Origin: JAVJRN01 sp040218415
Lineage (GTDB): Bacteria > Bacteroidota > Bacteroidia > Cytophagales > Cyclobacteriaceae
Assembly (NCBI GenBank): GCA_040218415.1
Contig: JAVJRN010000059.1
Span: forward strand, 1-64,000
DNA length: 64,000 bases
Direction: 5' to 3'
Both the position numbers and the translations under genes were made by a program. Every line of letters starts with the position of its first letter. Position 1 is the first letter of the stretch. Of the stretch, positions 18,454-25,735 are shown in pieces. The notes under the pieces were generated by a model that saw only the letters and a program-made list of their open reading frames with translations, was not told where the DNA came from and did not search any database.

Positions 18454-18738
18454 ATGAAATCACTACTTAACCAGCGTCTTAAGAGCTTATCAAATACAAG
18501 CCAAAGGATCATTCCTCATAGCTCTGGCAATCAATATTTGGAGTTACATAAGCTCGATTATGAAAAACGAAGAATTGAAAAGAAGCTTACCAATATGGAC
18601 TTTGAAATTGAAATAATGCATGAAAGGCTAGATATAATCAATGCCGAAATGACACGAATGTTTGAAGCCATCGACATGGAAGGTATGAAAATGAAAAGTG
18701 CCAAGAAAGGAACCACTGCTAGAAAATTGAAATACTAG
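18454..18738 (+). CDS. small coiled-coil gas vesicle cluster protein, GvpV-like
   Basis: A 94-residue basic, helical protein. The core YLELHKLDYEKRRIEKKL followed by MDFEIEIMHERLDIINAEM forms a heptad-like coiled coil. The order of a basic N-terminus, a YLEL-x-K-L motif and a helical hairpin resembles GvpV proteins of cyanobacterial and proteobacterial clusters. This is recognition by pattern only and is not certain. It lies between gvpN and gvpO with short spacers (12 and 20 bp), so it belongs to the same transcription unit. Confidence 0.7.
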   Translation: MKSLLNQRLKSLSNTSQRIIPHSSGNQYLELHKLDYEKRRIEKKLTNMDFEIEIMHERLDIINAEMTRMFEAIDMEGMKMKSAKKGTTARKLKY

Positions 18739-18758
18739 AAATTCTAACTAACTTCAAT

Positions 18759-19001
18759 ATGTTAATTGATAAAGTAAATAAAGTATTGTCAGATTTTATT
18801 AAGGCAAGGCTAAGTCCACAGTTTTCAATTACATCTATCAAAAAAGATGGAGACAACTGGGAAGCTACGGCAGATGTTTTTGAAGATAGCGCTTTTATTC
18901 AAACCGTGGGTTTGAAAACAAATGCTAAAGACAAAAATACCTACGCTTTTCAGTTAGATGATAAATTTGAATTAATAGGTTTTGAAAAACTAAATTCCTA
19001 A
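18759..19001 (+). CDS. gvpO: GvpO-like gas vesicle protein
   Basis: An 80-residue protein with the pattern of GvpO (PF05800): ITSIKKDGDNWEATADVFE, then a strand, then TYAFQLDDKFELIGFEKL. GvpO homologues share W-x-(V/A)-x-(V/A)-x-V-x-E followed by (Y)-x-(V/F)-x-LD-x-x-(G/F)EL-x-(G/S)-(Y/F). GvpO is an accessory protein required or stimulatory for vesicle formation in haloarchaea. The family is usually annotated in actinobacterial and archaeal clusters. It is separated from the following gvpJ by a single base, implying translational coupling. Confidence 0.75.
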   Translation: MLIDKVNKVLSDFIKARLSPQFSITSIKKDGDNWEATADVFEDSAFIQTVGLKTNAKDKNTYAFQLDDKFELIGFEKLNS

Positions 19002-19002
19002 A

Positions 19003-19308
19003 ATGGAATCAAGGAAATCAGTACAAATGCACAGTAATGCCACCAATTTGGCGGATATACTCGAACGTGTATTGGAAAAAGGAGTGGTTGTGGCTGGTGA
19101 CATCAGTGTCAGTATAGCGGAGATTGAACTGATTTCAATAAAAATTAGATTGGTTATCTGCTCGGTAGATAAAGCCAAGGAGTTAGGCATCAACTGGTGG
19201 CAAAACGACCCTTTTCTGTCTGGAGACTCACACATAAAACATTTAGAATCTCAAAATGCTGAACTCATGGCCAGATTAGAAAAGCTCGAAAGCCAAGCGA
19301 AGAAATGA
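19003..19308 (+). CDS. gvpJ: minor gas vesicle protein GvpJ (GvpA family)
   Basis: At 101 residues it has a GvpA-like core (LADILERVLEKGVVVAGDIS, then IAEIELISIKIRLVICSVDK) and then an extra tail, GINWWQNDPFLSGD, followed by a short coiled coil (HLESQNAELMARLEKLE). The WW-x-x-DP-x-LS motif and the coiled-coil extension separate GvpJ-type proteins from GvpA. GvpJ is thought to act in nucleation or in the conical caps. A second GvpA-family gene with a different architecture lies at 22002. Confidence 0.9.
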   Translation: MESRKSVQMHSNATNLADILERVLEKGVVVAGDISVSIAEIELISIKIRLVICSVDKAKELGINWWQNDPFLSGDSHIKHLESQNAELMARLEKLESQAKK

Positions 19309-19317
19309 CTTACGCTT

Positions 19318-20253
19318 ATGAACGAACTTTTTCGAAAGCTAATATTTGTAGGAGGAAAAGGAGGCGTTGGTAAAACGACTATAGCCACTTCACTGGCTAC
19401 ATCTTTAGCCAAAAAAGGATCAACTATACTAATTTCCACAGATCCTGCGCATTCCGTGTCAGATTCTTTACAGAAAAAAGCAGTAAGCACTATAGCGCAT
19501 TGTGCTGAACTTCAATTTCACTATTGGGAAATAAAGGCAGAAGAAGAATATCAAAAGTTTATCGACCTTCATAGAGAGCAATTCAAGCTTATTTTCGATA
19601 CTTCCACTTACCTTGATGAGTCTGATGTAGACAAAATATTGAGTCTGTTGATACCTGGAATTGATGAAATTATGTCCTTCAAGGCGATCATTGATTTGAT
19701 CAACAAGGACGAATACGAATACTTTGTTATTGACACGGCACCTACAGGTCATACATTGAGATTATTGACCATCCCACATCTTCTTGATGAATGGATCAAG
19801 CAATTAGCCTCACTAAGGTGGAAATACCGACAAATACAAAAAACTTTTACAGGTAAATATGCCCCAGACGCAGGAGACGACATGATGTTGGATTTGAAAA
19901 AGTCTGTTTTGAAAATGAAAAAATTACTCGCTGATACCAAAGTCAGCCAGTTTATGATCGTAACGAAACCAGAGCAAATGGTCTTGGATGAATCGATTAG
20001 AATGGCGGCTGAACTCAAAGACGCCAATATTAACCTTACCACGATCATTGTAAATAATGTGATGCCGGATAATGCTGATGGAGCATTTTGTGATGCCATA
20101 AGATCTGCTCAGCGCCCTCACATAAAAGCTTTAGATGATCAATTCAATAATATTAAAACGTGCACATTTCCTATGCACACTCAGCCAATCAATGGGACAA
20201 AAGCATTTAGCCAATTCTCATCTTTTACCGATCAAATAAGTTTAGACATATGA
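19318..20253 (+). CDS. ArsA/Get3-like ATPase in the gas vesicle operon
   Basis: This 311-residue ATPase of the ArsA/Get3 (TRC40) family has a deviant Walker A FVGGKGGVGKTT (residues 10-21), a switch I region STDPAHSVSDSL and the A-loop DTAPTGHTLRLL (139-150). No arsenic-binding Cys cluster or Get3 CxxC zinc motif is visible, so a role in arsenite export is unlikely. Get3 shields hydrophobic tail-anchored proteins. By analogy this protein could chaperone hydrophobic GvpA/GvpJ subunits, which is an inference from family and context. It overlaps the next gvpF/L gene by 4 bp (ATGA), which ties it to the cluster. Confidence 0.9.
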   Translation: MNELFRKLIFVGGKGGVGKTTIATSLATSLAKKGSTILISTDPAHSVSDSLQKKAVSTIAHCAELQFHYWEIKAEEEYQKFIDLHREQFKLIFDTSTYLDESDVDKILSLLIPGIDEIMSFKAIIDLINKDEYEYFVIDTAPTGHTLRLLTIPHLLDEWIKQLASLRWKYRQIQKTFTGKYAPDAGDDMMLDLKKSVLKMKKLLADTKVSQFMIVTKPEQMVLDESIRMAAELKDANINLTTIIVNNVMPDNADGAFCDAIRSAQRPHIKALDDQFNNIKTCTFPMHTQPINGTKAFSQFSSFTDQISLDI

Positions 20254-20990
20254 ATAAATATTACTTATACGGAGTAATCTCCGCAGATGTAGATAAGTCA
20301 TTTGGCGTTTTAGATCTTGCTGCGAAAGATCCAGTGATCATAAATTCTAGTTCGTTTAATGGCTTATCAGTGATTCATTCTGATATAGTGCTGGATGACG
20401 AGGAAGAAGTTATACCAAGTAGAAAAAACATGCTCAATCACCAAAAGGCGATCGAGCGAGTGATGGAAGAGCATAACATACTGCCATTTAGCTTTGGGAT
20501 GGTTGTCGATGATATGGATGCCTTAAAAGAAGTTATTACCAATAAGTTTGAGTTCTTCAATGAGAAATTAAAGAAGATCGATGGGCAAATAGAACTCAGT
20601 TTGAAAGGAATTTGGAACGACATGACCGTGGTTTATGATCATATTCTTAATACCAACGAGGAAATACGAAAGTACAAATCAAAAATATTAAAATCTGGCG
20701 ATCCAGATCAGAATGAGAAAATCGAACTTGGTAAAATGGTAGAATTCGCCTTGACACTAGAAAAGGAAAGACTATCAGATAAGGTTGTCAATCAATTATC
20801 CGAAGGATATAAAGACTATAGAATCAACAAAAACATCACGGAGGCAATGTTTTGCAACCTTGCTTTTTTGGTAGAAAAAGACAAAGAATCAGCTTTTGAT
20901 ACATTAGTCAATAAGGTTGGTGAGGAACTTGATGTAAATATTACATTTAAGTATGTGGGGCCTATGCCGCCATATAATTTTATTGATTAA
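20250..20990 (+). CDS. GvpF/GvpL-family protein 1
   Basis: At 246 residues it starts MNKYYLYGVISADVDKSFG and contains the family core VIPSRKNMLNHQKAIERVM with ILPFSFGMVVDD. It ends KYVGPMPPYNFID, the YNF terminus shared by GvpF and GvpL. These proteins bind GvpA and act as assembly factors. F and L types cannot be told apart reliably here. Its start codon overlaps the stop of the ArsA-like gene, and gvpG follows after 15 bp. Two further members of the family lie in the same cluster. Confidence 0.92.
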   Translation: MNKYYLYGVISADVDKSFGVLDLAAKDPVIINSSSFNGLSVIHSDIVLDDEEEVIPSRKNMLNHQKAIERVMEEHNILPFSFGMVVDDMDALKEVITNKFEFFNEKLKKIDGQIELSLKGIWNDMTVVYDHILNTNEEIRKYKSKILKSGDPDQNEKIELGKMVEFALTLEKERLSDKVVNQLSEGYKDYRINKNITEAMFCNLAFLVEKDKESAFDTLVNKVGEELDVNITFKYVGPMPPYNFID

Positions 20991-21005
20991 TTCGTAACTT
21001 TAACT

Positions 21006-21233
21006 ATGTTCTTAATAGATGATATTTTGCTATCTCCTATCAAGGGGTTATACAGCATTTTTAAAATTATTCACGATCAGGCAGAAGAAGAACTATACGA
21101 TCCTGTCAAACTAAAAGAAGATCTCATGCATTTACAACTACAATTTGAAATGGATCAGATTTCAGAAGAAGAGTATGACGCGATGGAAGCGGATATTTTA
21201 GAAAGACTTAGCCAAAGTTCTAAGCGAAAGTAG
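21006..21233 (+). CDS. gvpG: gas vesicle protein GvpG
   Basis: A 75-residue acidic helical protein. The N-terminal FLIDDILLSPIKGLYSIFKI and the middle DPVKLKEDLMHLQLQFEMDQ, then ISEEEYDAMEADILERL, are diagnostic of GvpG. GvpG is an essential minor protein that associates with GvpF/L during early assembly. Its stop codon shares a base with the GTG start of the second gvpF/L gene, so the two are translationally coupled. Confidence 0.93.
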   Translation: MFLIDDILLSPIKGLYSIFKIIHDQAEEELYDPVKLKEDLMHLQLQFEMDQISEEEYDAMEADILERLSQSSKRK

Positions 21234-22009
21234 TGGATGGTGTTTTTTACTTATATGGACTGATCGAGTCAAAAGAGAAGGCGAAAATTGACGAGTTAAA
21301 TTATCTGTGTTCTCCCGTAGGTCAGCTTCACGCGATTTATAGTGTGGAGGATATTGACGAGTTTGGAGTGTCTGCTTTTCAAGAGAACATCAAAAATATT
21401 CCCTGGCTAGAGGATAAAGTAATAAAGCATAATCATATACTTACCATGGTAGCCTCTAAGGTTGCGGTGATTCCTATTAAGTTTGGTTCGGTTTATAGTT
21501 CTGAATTGGCTATGCAAAATGTTTTGTCTGAAGAACACGACAAATTTCTAGAACAGCTTAGAAAAATAGGAAGCCGGCAGGAGTGGGGCCTAAAACTTAA
21601 TTACCACAATCAACAACTCACGGAATATTTGCTAGAAAATGACCATATGCTCGTGGAGCAGTCAAATTTATCCAGAAATGGGACTCCAGGTCAGCGGTTT
21701 TTAGCCAAGAAAAAAATTGACACTGAACTAAAAGCTGTGATGAAAAGAGAAATTAATAGCTTGAGGGAAATGCTTTACAAAAATGTAAATAGCAAGTCAG
21801 AGCAAATAAAAGTGCTACAAAACACTGCCAATGAGCTATCTGAGAAAGGTTGGGTAAATGTGTTGAATCTAGCCATGTTGGTAGAGCGCATGGAGCCACT
21901 GGAAATTGGCAATATCATCGACGATCGTAAAATTAACTATGATAAAATTGGTTTTAAAATAGAGCTGACGGGTCCTTGGCCAGCATATAATTTTGTTGAA
22001 AATGAGTGA
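21233..22009 (+). CDS. GvpF/GvpL-family protein 2
   Basis: At 258 residues it starts at GTG 21233 (MDGVFYLYGLIESKEKAKID), overlapping the gvpG stop by one base. Core motifs are VIKHNHILTMVASKVAVIPI and KFGSVYSSELAM. The central RNGTPGQRFLAKKKI is a GvpF/L feature, and the protein ends ELTGPWPAYNFVENE. It is more typical of the family than the third copy and is about 12 residues longer than the first. Its 3' end overlaps the next gene by 8 bp. Confidence 0.92.
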   Translation: MDGVFYLYGLIESKEKAKIDELNYLCSPVGQLHAIYSVEDIDEFGVSAFQENIKNIPWLEDKVIKHNHILTMVASKVAVIPIKFGSVYSSELAMQNVLSEEHDKFLEQLRKIGSRQEWGLKLNYHNQQLTEYLLENDHMLVEQSNLSRNGTPGQRFLAKKKIDTELKAVMKREINSLREMLYKNVNSKSEQIKVLQNTANELSEKGWVNVLNLAMLVERMEPLEIGNIIDDRKINYDKIGFKIELTGPWPAYNFVENE

Positions 22010-22214
22010 ACACGAAGAACTGCTTTTTGAAGAATATGATCCAAAAGATGACAAAGTTATGCTTTCCACGGTATTGGACAAGCTGCTGCACACGGGCGTA
22101 ACAATTAATGGAGACCTTATTTTAGGTATTGCTGATATGGATTTAATGTATTGTGGTATTCGTGTGTTGCTGACATCTGTAGATACGCTGCGTAAAGAGT
22201 CAAAAATTGAATAG
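22002..22214 (+). CDS. second minor GvpA-family protein (GvpM/GvpS-like)
   Basis: A 70-residue protein starting at ATG 22002 (the frame is open from a TTG nine bases earlier). A short acidic N-terminus, EHEELLFEEYDPKDDK, precedes a GvpA-like core (LSTVLDKLLHTGVTINGDLI, then GIADMDLMYCGIRVLLTSVD). There is no long C-terminal extension, which separates it from GvpJ. GvpM and GvpS are minor members of this group. The exact subgroup is not certain. It overlaps both neighbours by 8 bp. Confidence 0.85.
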   Translation: MSEHEELLFEEYDPKDDKVMLSTVLDKLLHTGVTINGDLILGIADMDLMYCGIRVLLTSVDTLRKESKIE

Positions 22215-22884
22215 CCAATACCTCCAATTAATTTCTATTATTTCTGACAGTCCATCTTTATCTTTTCAAAGTGAGGGGTTTAAAGAGATTAAAATTATCG
22301 AGCGGCCGGGCTTTAAATACTGCTATAGAGAGATTGATCATCACATTTCACAAAAGGATATTCTATTAGCTTACGAGTACAATCAATTCACTCATAAAAA
22401 TAAAGTAGCAACAATCCCTTTTCAATTTAAACCCTTAGATAGAACCATAGAAGTAGTTTTGGCAAGTCTTGACCAAAAAAGTGAAAAAATCTTACAAGTT
22501 TTAGAAAATATAAAAAACACTGAAGAGGTAACCTTGATGCTGTCATTATTGGAAAAGCCAATGATACCGCAACTCTTAAGAACGGCAGAGACTCCATCGT
22601 TAAAATACATCAAAGGTAAATTTGAACAGAAGAAAGAACGTATTAACCTAGAAAAATATATTCCTCAATTACAGTTGCTTTTAGAGAACACCCCAACTTT
22701 TTTAGACTCCAGTTTTAATGTTAAAGATGATCACATAATGATCGTACTCAAAATAAAAAGAACAGTTGTTAATGAAGATTTGCTAGAAATTTTCGAGCCT
22801 TTGAGCAAGTTCATGAGTAGTCGAGTTTTGATGAGAACACCTAACTATGTTTTTTCTGACATTGAATTGGACTTTAACCTTTAA
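22207..22884 (+). CDS. divergent third GvpF/GvpL-like protein
   Basis: At 225 residues, from TTG 22207, it overlaps the previous gene by 8 bp. It keeps the general plan of GvpF/L: an N-terminal ferredoxin-like half with KNKVATIPFQFKPLDRTIEV in place of the ILPFSFG motif, then a helical region and a C-terminal half ending in beta strands. The canonical (P/Y)YNF terminus is missing; the protein ends DIELDFNL. It may be a specialised or decaying paralogue. Family membership is inferred mostly from position and the IPFQF motif. It is the last gene of the gas vesicle series. Confidence 0.7.
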   Translation: MNSQYLQLISIISDSPSLSFQSEGFKEIKIIERPGFKYCYREIDHHISQKDILLAYEYNQFTHKNKVATIPFQFKPLDRTIEVVLASLDQKSEKILQVLENIKNTEEVTLMLSLLEKPMIPQLLRTAETPSLKYIKGKFEQKKERINLEKYIPQLQLLLENTPTFLDSSFNVKDDHIMIVLKIKRTVVNEDLLEIFEPLSKFMSSRVLMRTPNYVFSDIELDFNL

Positions 22885-23132
22885 TTAAATCGAGGAATTA
22901 GATTATTTTCCGAAAATCATTGAATTATGGGTAGAAAATACCAATTAAATTATTTGGGCAAAATTAAAAATGATTAAAAAACAGTTGTATCTGCGATTAT
23001 TTAATCACACTTGATCAGAGAAAGTTATTTGTTCTAAAAGCATTTCATATATTTGTCTCGTTTCATCAGTTAAATTAATCCAAGGCCGAATTATTTTCTT
23101 ATAATCTAACACTATTATTTAATTGCTTCATT

Positions 23133-23909
23133 TTGAGTGTACTTGAAAATTTAGACTATTCTTTCATTGATAATCATTCAGAAAAGACGATTATACTTAT
23201 CCCAGATGTTTACTATGATTATAGCTTTTATAGTGAAATCATTGATTCGGTACCTCTAGGCTATAATTTTCTCTTTTTCAATCTTCCAGGTTTTGGAACA
23301 TCTGTTTGTGATAGAAATTTTGACTTGCACGATACGGTAGAGGTCGTGGAAACTTTGGTGTCCAACCTAGGTCTTAAAAAAGTCATCTTATTTGGTCATG
23401 GATACGGCGTAAATGTGGCGCTGCGGTATAATGATGCTTCTCCAGAGGATACCTGTGCCATGATCCTTTGTTCTGGATCAAAAATACCCGTACATCACTT
23501 GTACAAGGAAGCTATATTGGGCAGTATCAATCACTATTATAACGGAGATATTTCCCTTCATGATTTTACTAATATTTTAAGAGAGAATAATTTTACAAAT
23601 ATTCATTCTGAAAAGGCTAAGCAATGGACTGAACACTTAATTTCTCTTGATAAAGATGCTTTAATGGCGCAGACACAAGCAACCCTTTCTGCAGGAACCT
23701 TAGTAGAAAAGTTGGATGTAAACCGCCTTAGGAGAGTCTTGATAATACATGGAGAGTCTGATCGAATTTATTCTCCTGAATGTTCGGAAAAATTATCAAT
23801 AGAAATTGAAACATGTACGCTCCATATTCTGAAAGGGAAAAGTCATGCACTATTTGAGGATGACCAAATTGTGGAGAAATATATTAATCCATTTATAGAT
23901 AAACTCTAA
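23133..23909 (+). CDS. alpha/beta-hydrolase-fold protein lacking the catalytic nucleophile
   Basis: A 258-residue alpha/beta hydrolase. The fold is clear: an oxyanion-region loop FNLPGFGTS, an acid in IIHGESDRIYS and a histidine in LKGKSHALFED. The nucleophile elbow, however, reads LFGHGYGVN (residues 86-94), with glycine (GGA codon) where the usual G-x-S-x-G has serine. It is therefore probably a pseudo-enzyme with a binding or signalling role, or it uses a different mechanism. It starts with TTG. It follows the gas vesicle cluster on the same strand after about 250 bp, and any link to it is unproven. Confidence 0.85.
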   Translation: MSVLENLDYSFIDNHSEKTIILIPDVYYDYSFYSEIIDSVPLGYNFLFFNLPGFGTSVCDRNFDLHDTVEVVETLVSNLGLKKVILFGHGYGVNVALRYNDASPEDTCAMILCSGSKIPVHHLYKEAILGSINHYYNGDISLHDFTNILRENNFTNIHSEKAKQWTEHLISLDKDALMAQTQATLSAGTLVEKLDVNRLRRVLIIHGESDRIYSPECSEKLSIEIETCTLHILKGKSHALFEDDQIVEKYINPFIDKL

Positions 23910-24294
23910 GCGATTACACACAAAACATATTGTTTTGTTCCTGGAAGCAACACTTAGCTTATTGTGGTTTTTGTGAAACGCCAATACTAAAGGTATTATT
24001 GAAACTTGCTTTAGAAATAAGGTAAAAGTGCTTCTTGAGAGAAAAAATCATCTTTTGAAAGAAACTAGAATGATGTGTTCATTCTGTGAATGAAATGATA
24101 CCAACTAATTACCCTGATAAGAATTGGCTTCTAATGTTTGAGTTTCACAGAATCAACTATGATGTTGATGGTCTTGAATCGATGGTTTATCAAGAGATAC
24201 AAAATTTGACGCCATTCCAATCTCTGTAATAAACACCATAGTCGATGCTAAGCTGCCAGCCAAATGATGTTCGGTTCTTGCATCAACGATCTTA
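23910..24294. other. 385-bp gap between convergent units, nothing recognised
   Basis: This stretch lies between the stop of the plus-strand hydrolase gene and the stop of the minus-strand 75-residue gene. No convincing coding frame, strong terminator or repeat was seen. The codon-like stretches near 24110-24230 are interrupted in all frames, so it could include a decayed gene, but I cannot identify one. Confidence 0.4.
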
Positions 24295-24522
24295 TTAAAC
24301 CACGATTTCTAAAGCAACATCATAAGTTTCCTCAATGGCATTTTTGAAAATTTTATATTGATTGTCGTCAAGTAAAATACTTGGATCAGGAGAAGTCAGA
24401 TTTTTAATGTTAAGACCAGTACCCCGGAACTCTGCAGACACCTTTACAACAATTCTTTGCCATGCGACTGGAGATAAGTTTGAGTCGCACCATGCTTTTA
24501 TTTTTAGCGCTTCTATTTTCAT
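24295..24522 (-). CDS. small protein of unknown function, last gene of the SiaC-type operon
   Basis: A 75-residue soluble alpha/beta protein (MKIEALKIKAWCDSNLSPVA at the N-terminus and DNQYKIFKNAIEETYDVALE near the end). I do not recognise a family. It starts ten bases after the stop of the REC/pseudophosphatase gene on the same strand, so it is very likely co-transcribed with it. The small size and position at the end of a signalling operon would suit an adaptor, but that is speculation. Confidence 0.6.
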   Translation of the reverse strand: MKIEALKIKAWCDSNLSPVAWQRIVVKVSAEFRGTGLNIKNLTSPDPSILLDDNQYKIFKNAIEETYDVALEIVV

Positions 24523-24532
24523 GATTAAAAAA

Positions 24533-25732
24533 TTAGTCGTTTATATATATTCCGAATAGGGTAAAGTCATTGTAATTTGACGAAATGCTGTTTATTCCTT
24601 TTCCAATTTGAGATTCTTGAAGGTCAAACGGCAGGTTGATCGCATTTGCAATGATCTGATTGATGTTATGCGCCAAATCAGACTCAGAAGCACCAGATTG
24701 AAGTTCAAAATCCCAACCGTATAACATAAAAGTATCTAAGTTATCAAGTCCATACATCAAATATCCGTCGGCAAAGTTATCAATTTGCCGCATAGTTATC
24801 TCTTCTAATCTGTCATTTACTGAATAAACTCGTGTCTTTTTATCCTTTGTCAAGCATCGTAAAGCTTTGGTGTCCCAATTATAACTATGGATGTTAATAT
24901 TAGATATTTTAATGTCAGACTTGGTCTTTAAATAGAATTCTTCCATGTCAGCGAGCAGTTCGTTCAATGGAACTTTATTACCCTTTGTTTCTAAAATAGA
25001 TCTTAAGCGATGCTTGAGATGCAAGTAGATGAGCGGGTTGTTTTTTGACGGCTGCAACTTGTAACTAATCTGGTAAATGGCAGATGAGTCCTCATCAGCA
25101 TGAACAAAAAAGTCTTTAAAAAGCAGTGGATTTTTTTCTCTGAACTGATAGGATATAACATGCTCTACGAACATTTCATAGTACTCCTTATTAGGCTTTA
25201 CATCGTTCAGGATTAATTCTGAAAGTCTTACTTCTGCCTCGGTTTGTTCTTCATCTTCTTGAGTGCCCGTGGCTACTTTGTTGGAAAATAATGGTGTTCC
25301 AGAATATTTCTTTTCACGCATATTATAAATCTGAAGACCTTTATCAATGATTTCTCTCATTTCTGAGTTCTCATATGGCTTGGTGATGTACTTGTAGATA
25401 CTGCACTTATTGATGGCTTTAATGATCGCTTGAATATCGGCAAACCCTGTTAGAATGATGCGAATGATATCTGGGAACTCTGCCAAGGTCTTTTCAAGCA
25501 AGTCAGTGCCTGTCATTTCCGGCATCTTCTGATCAGTAATGATCATATGAATATCGTACTGGCGTAGCATATTGATGGCTGTTTGGCCATTATTGGCAGT
25601 GTACACATTGTAATAGCGGCAAAAGACACTATCAAAAACGCGCAAATTGCTTGATTCATCATCTACATATAAGATGTTGTTGAAATCTTCAACTATTTCA
25701 TCTGGAATATTAAAAGAAGCTATGCTTTCCAT
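24533..25732 (-). CDS. response regulator with degenerate PP2C/SpoIIE-like domain
   Basis: A 399-residue protein with a complete N-terminal receiver (LYVDDESSNLRVFD, phosphoacceptor D67 in MIITDQKMPEMTG, lysine K118 in YKYITKPYEN). It is the same subtype as the REC-PP2C protein at 33036-34319. The C-terminal region lines up with that protein's phosphatase domain, but the metal ligands are lost. The GDFY...DCTGHGVPGAL region becomes KDFFVHADED...KLQPSKNNPLI, FLFSDGYKDQ becomes TFMLYGWDFE, and the terminal TDDIMILGL becomes YNDFTLFGI. It should therefore bind but not dephosphorylate. It starts three bases after the giant kinase stop. Confidence 0.85.
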   Translation of the reverse strand: MESIASFNIPDEIVEDFNNILYVDDESSNLRVFDSVFCRYYNVYTANNGQTAINMLRQYDIHMIITDQKMPEMTGTDLLEKTLAEFPDIIRIILTGFADIQAIIKAINKCSIYKYITKPYENSEMREIIDKGLQIYNMREKKYSGTPLFSNKVATGTQEDEEQTEAEVRLSELILNDVKPNKEYYEMFVEHVISYQFREKNPLLFKDFFVHADEDSSAIYQISYKLQPSKNNPLIYLHLKHRLRSILETKGNKVPLNELLADMEEFYLKTKSDIKISNINIHSYNWDTKALRCLTKDKKTRVYSVNDRLEEITMRQIDNFADGYLMYGLDNLDTFMLYGWDFELQSGASESDLAHNINQIIANAINLPFDLQESQIGKGINSISSNYNDFTLFGIYIND

Positions 25733-25735
25733 GAA

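Noticed and set aside
19318..20253. Arsenite efflux ATPase (arsA) of an arsenic resistance operon
   Set aside because: No arsB/arsD/arsC neighbours, no arsenic-binding cysteine cluster, and gene overlap with gvpF/L. The ArsR gene at 1479 is 18 kb away and unrelated by position.
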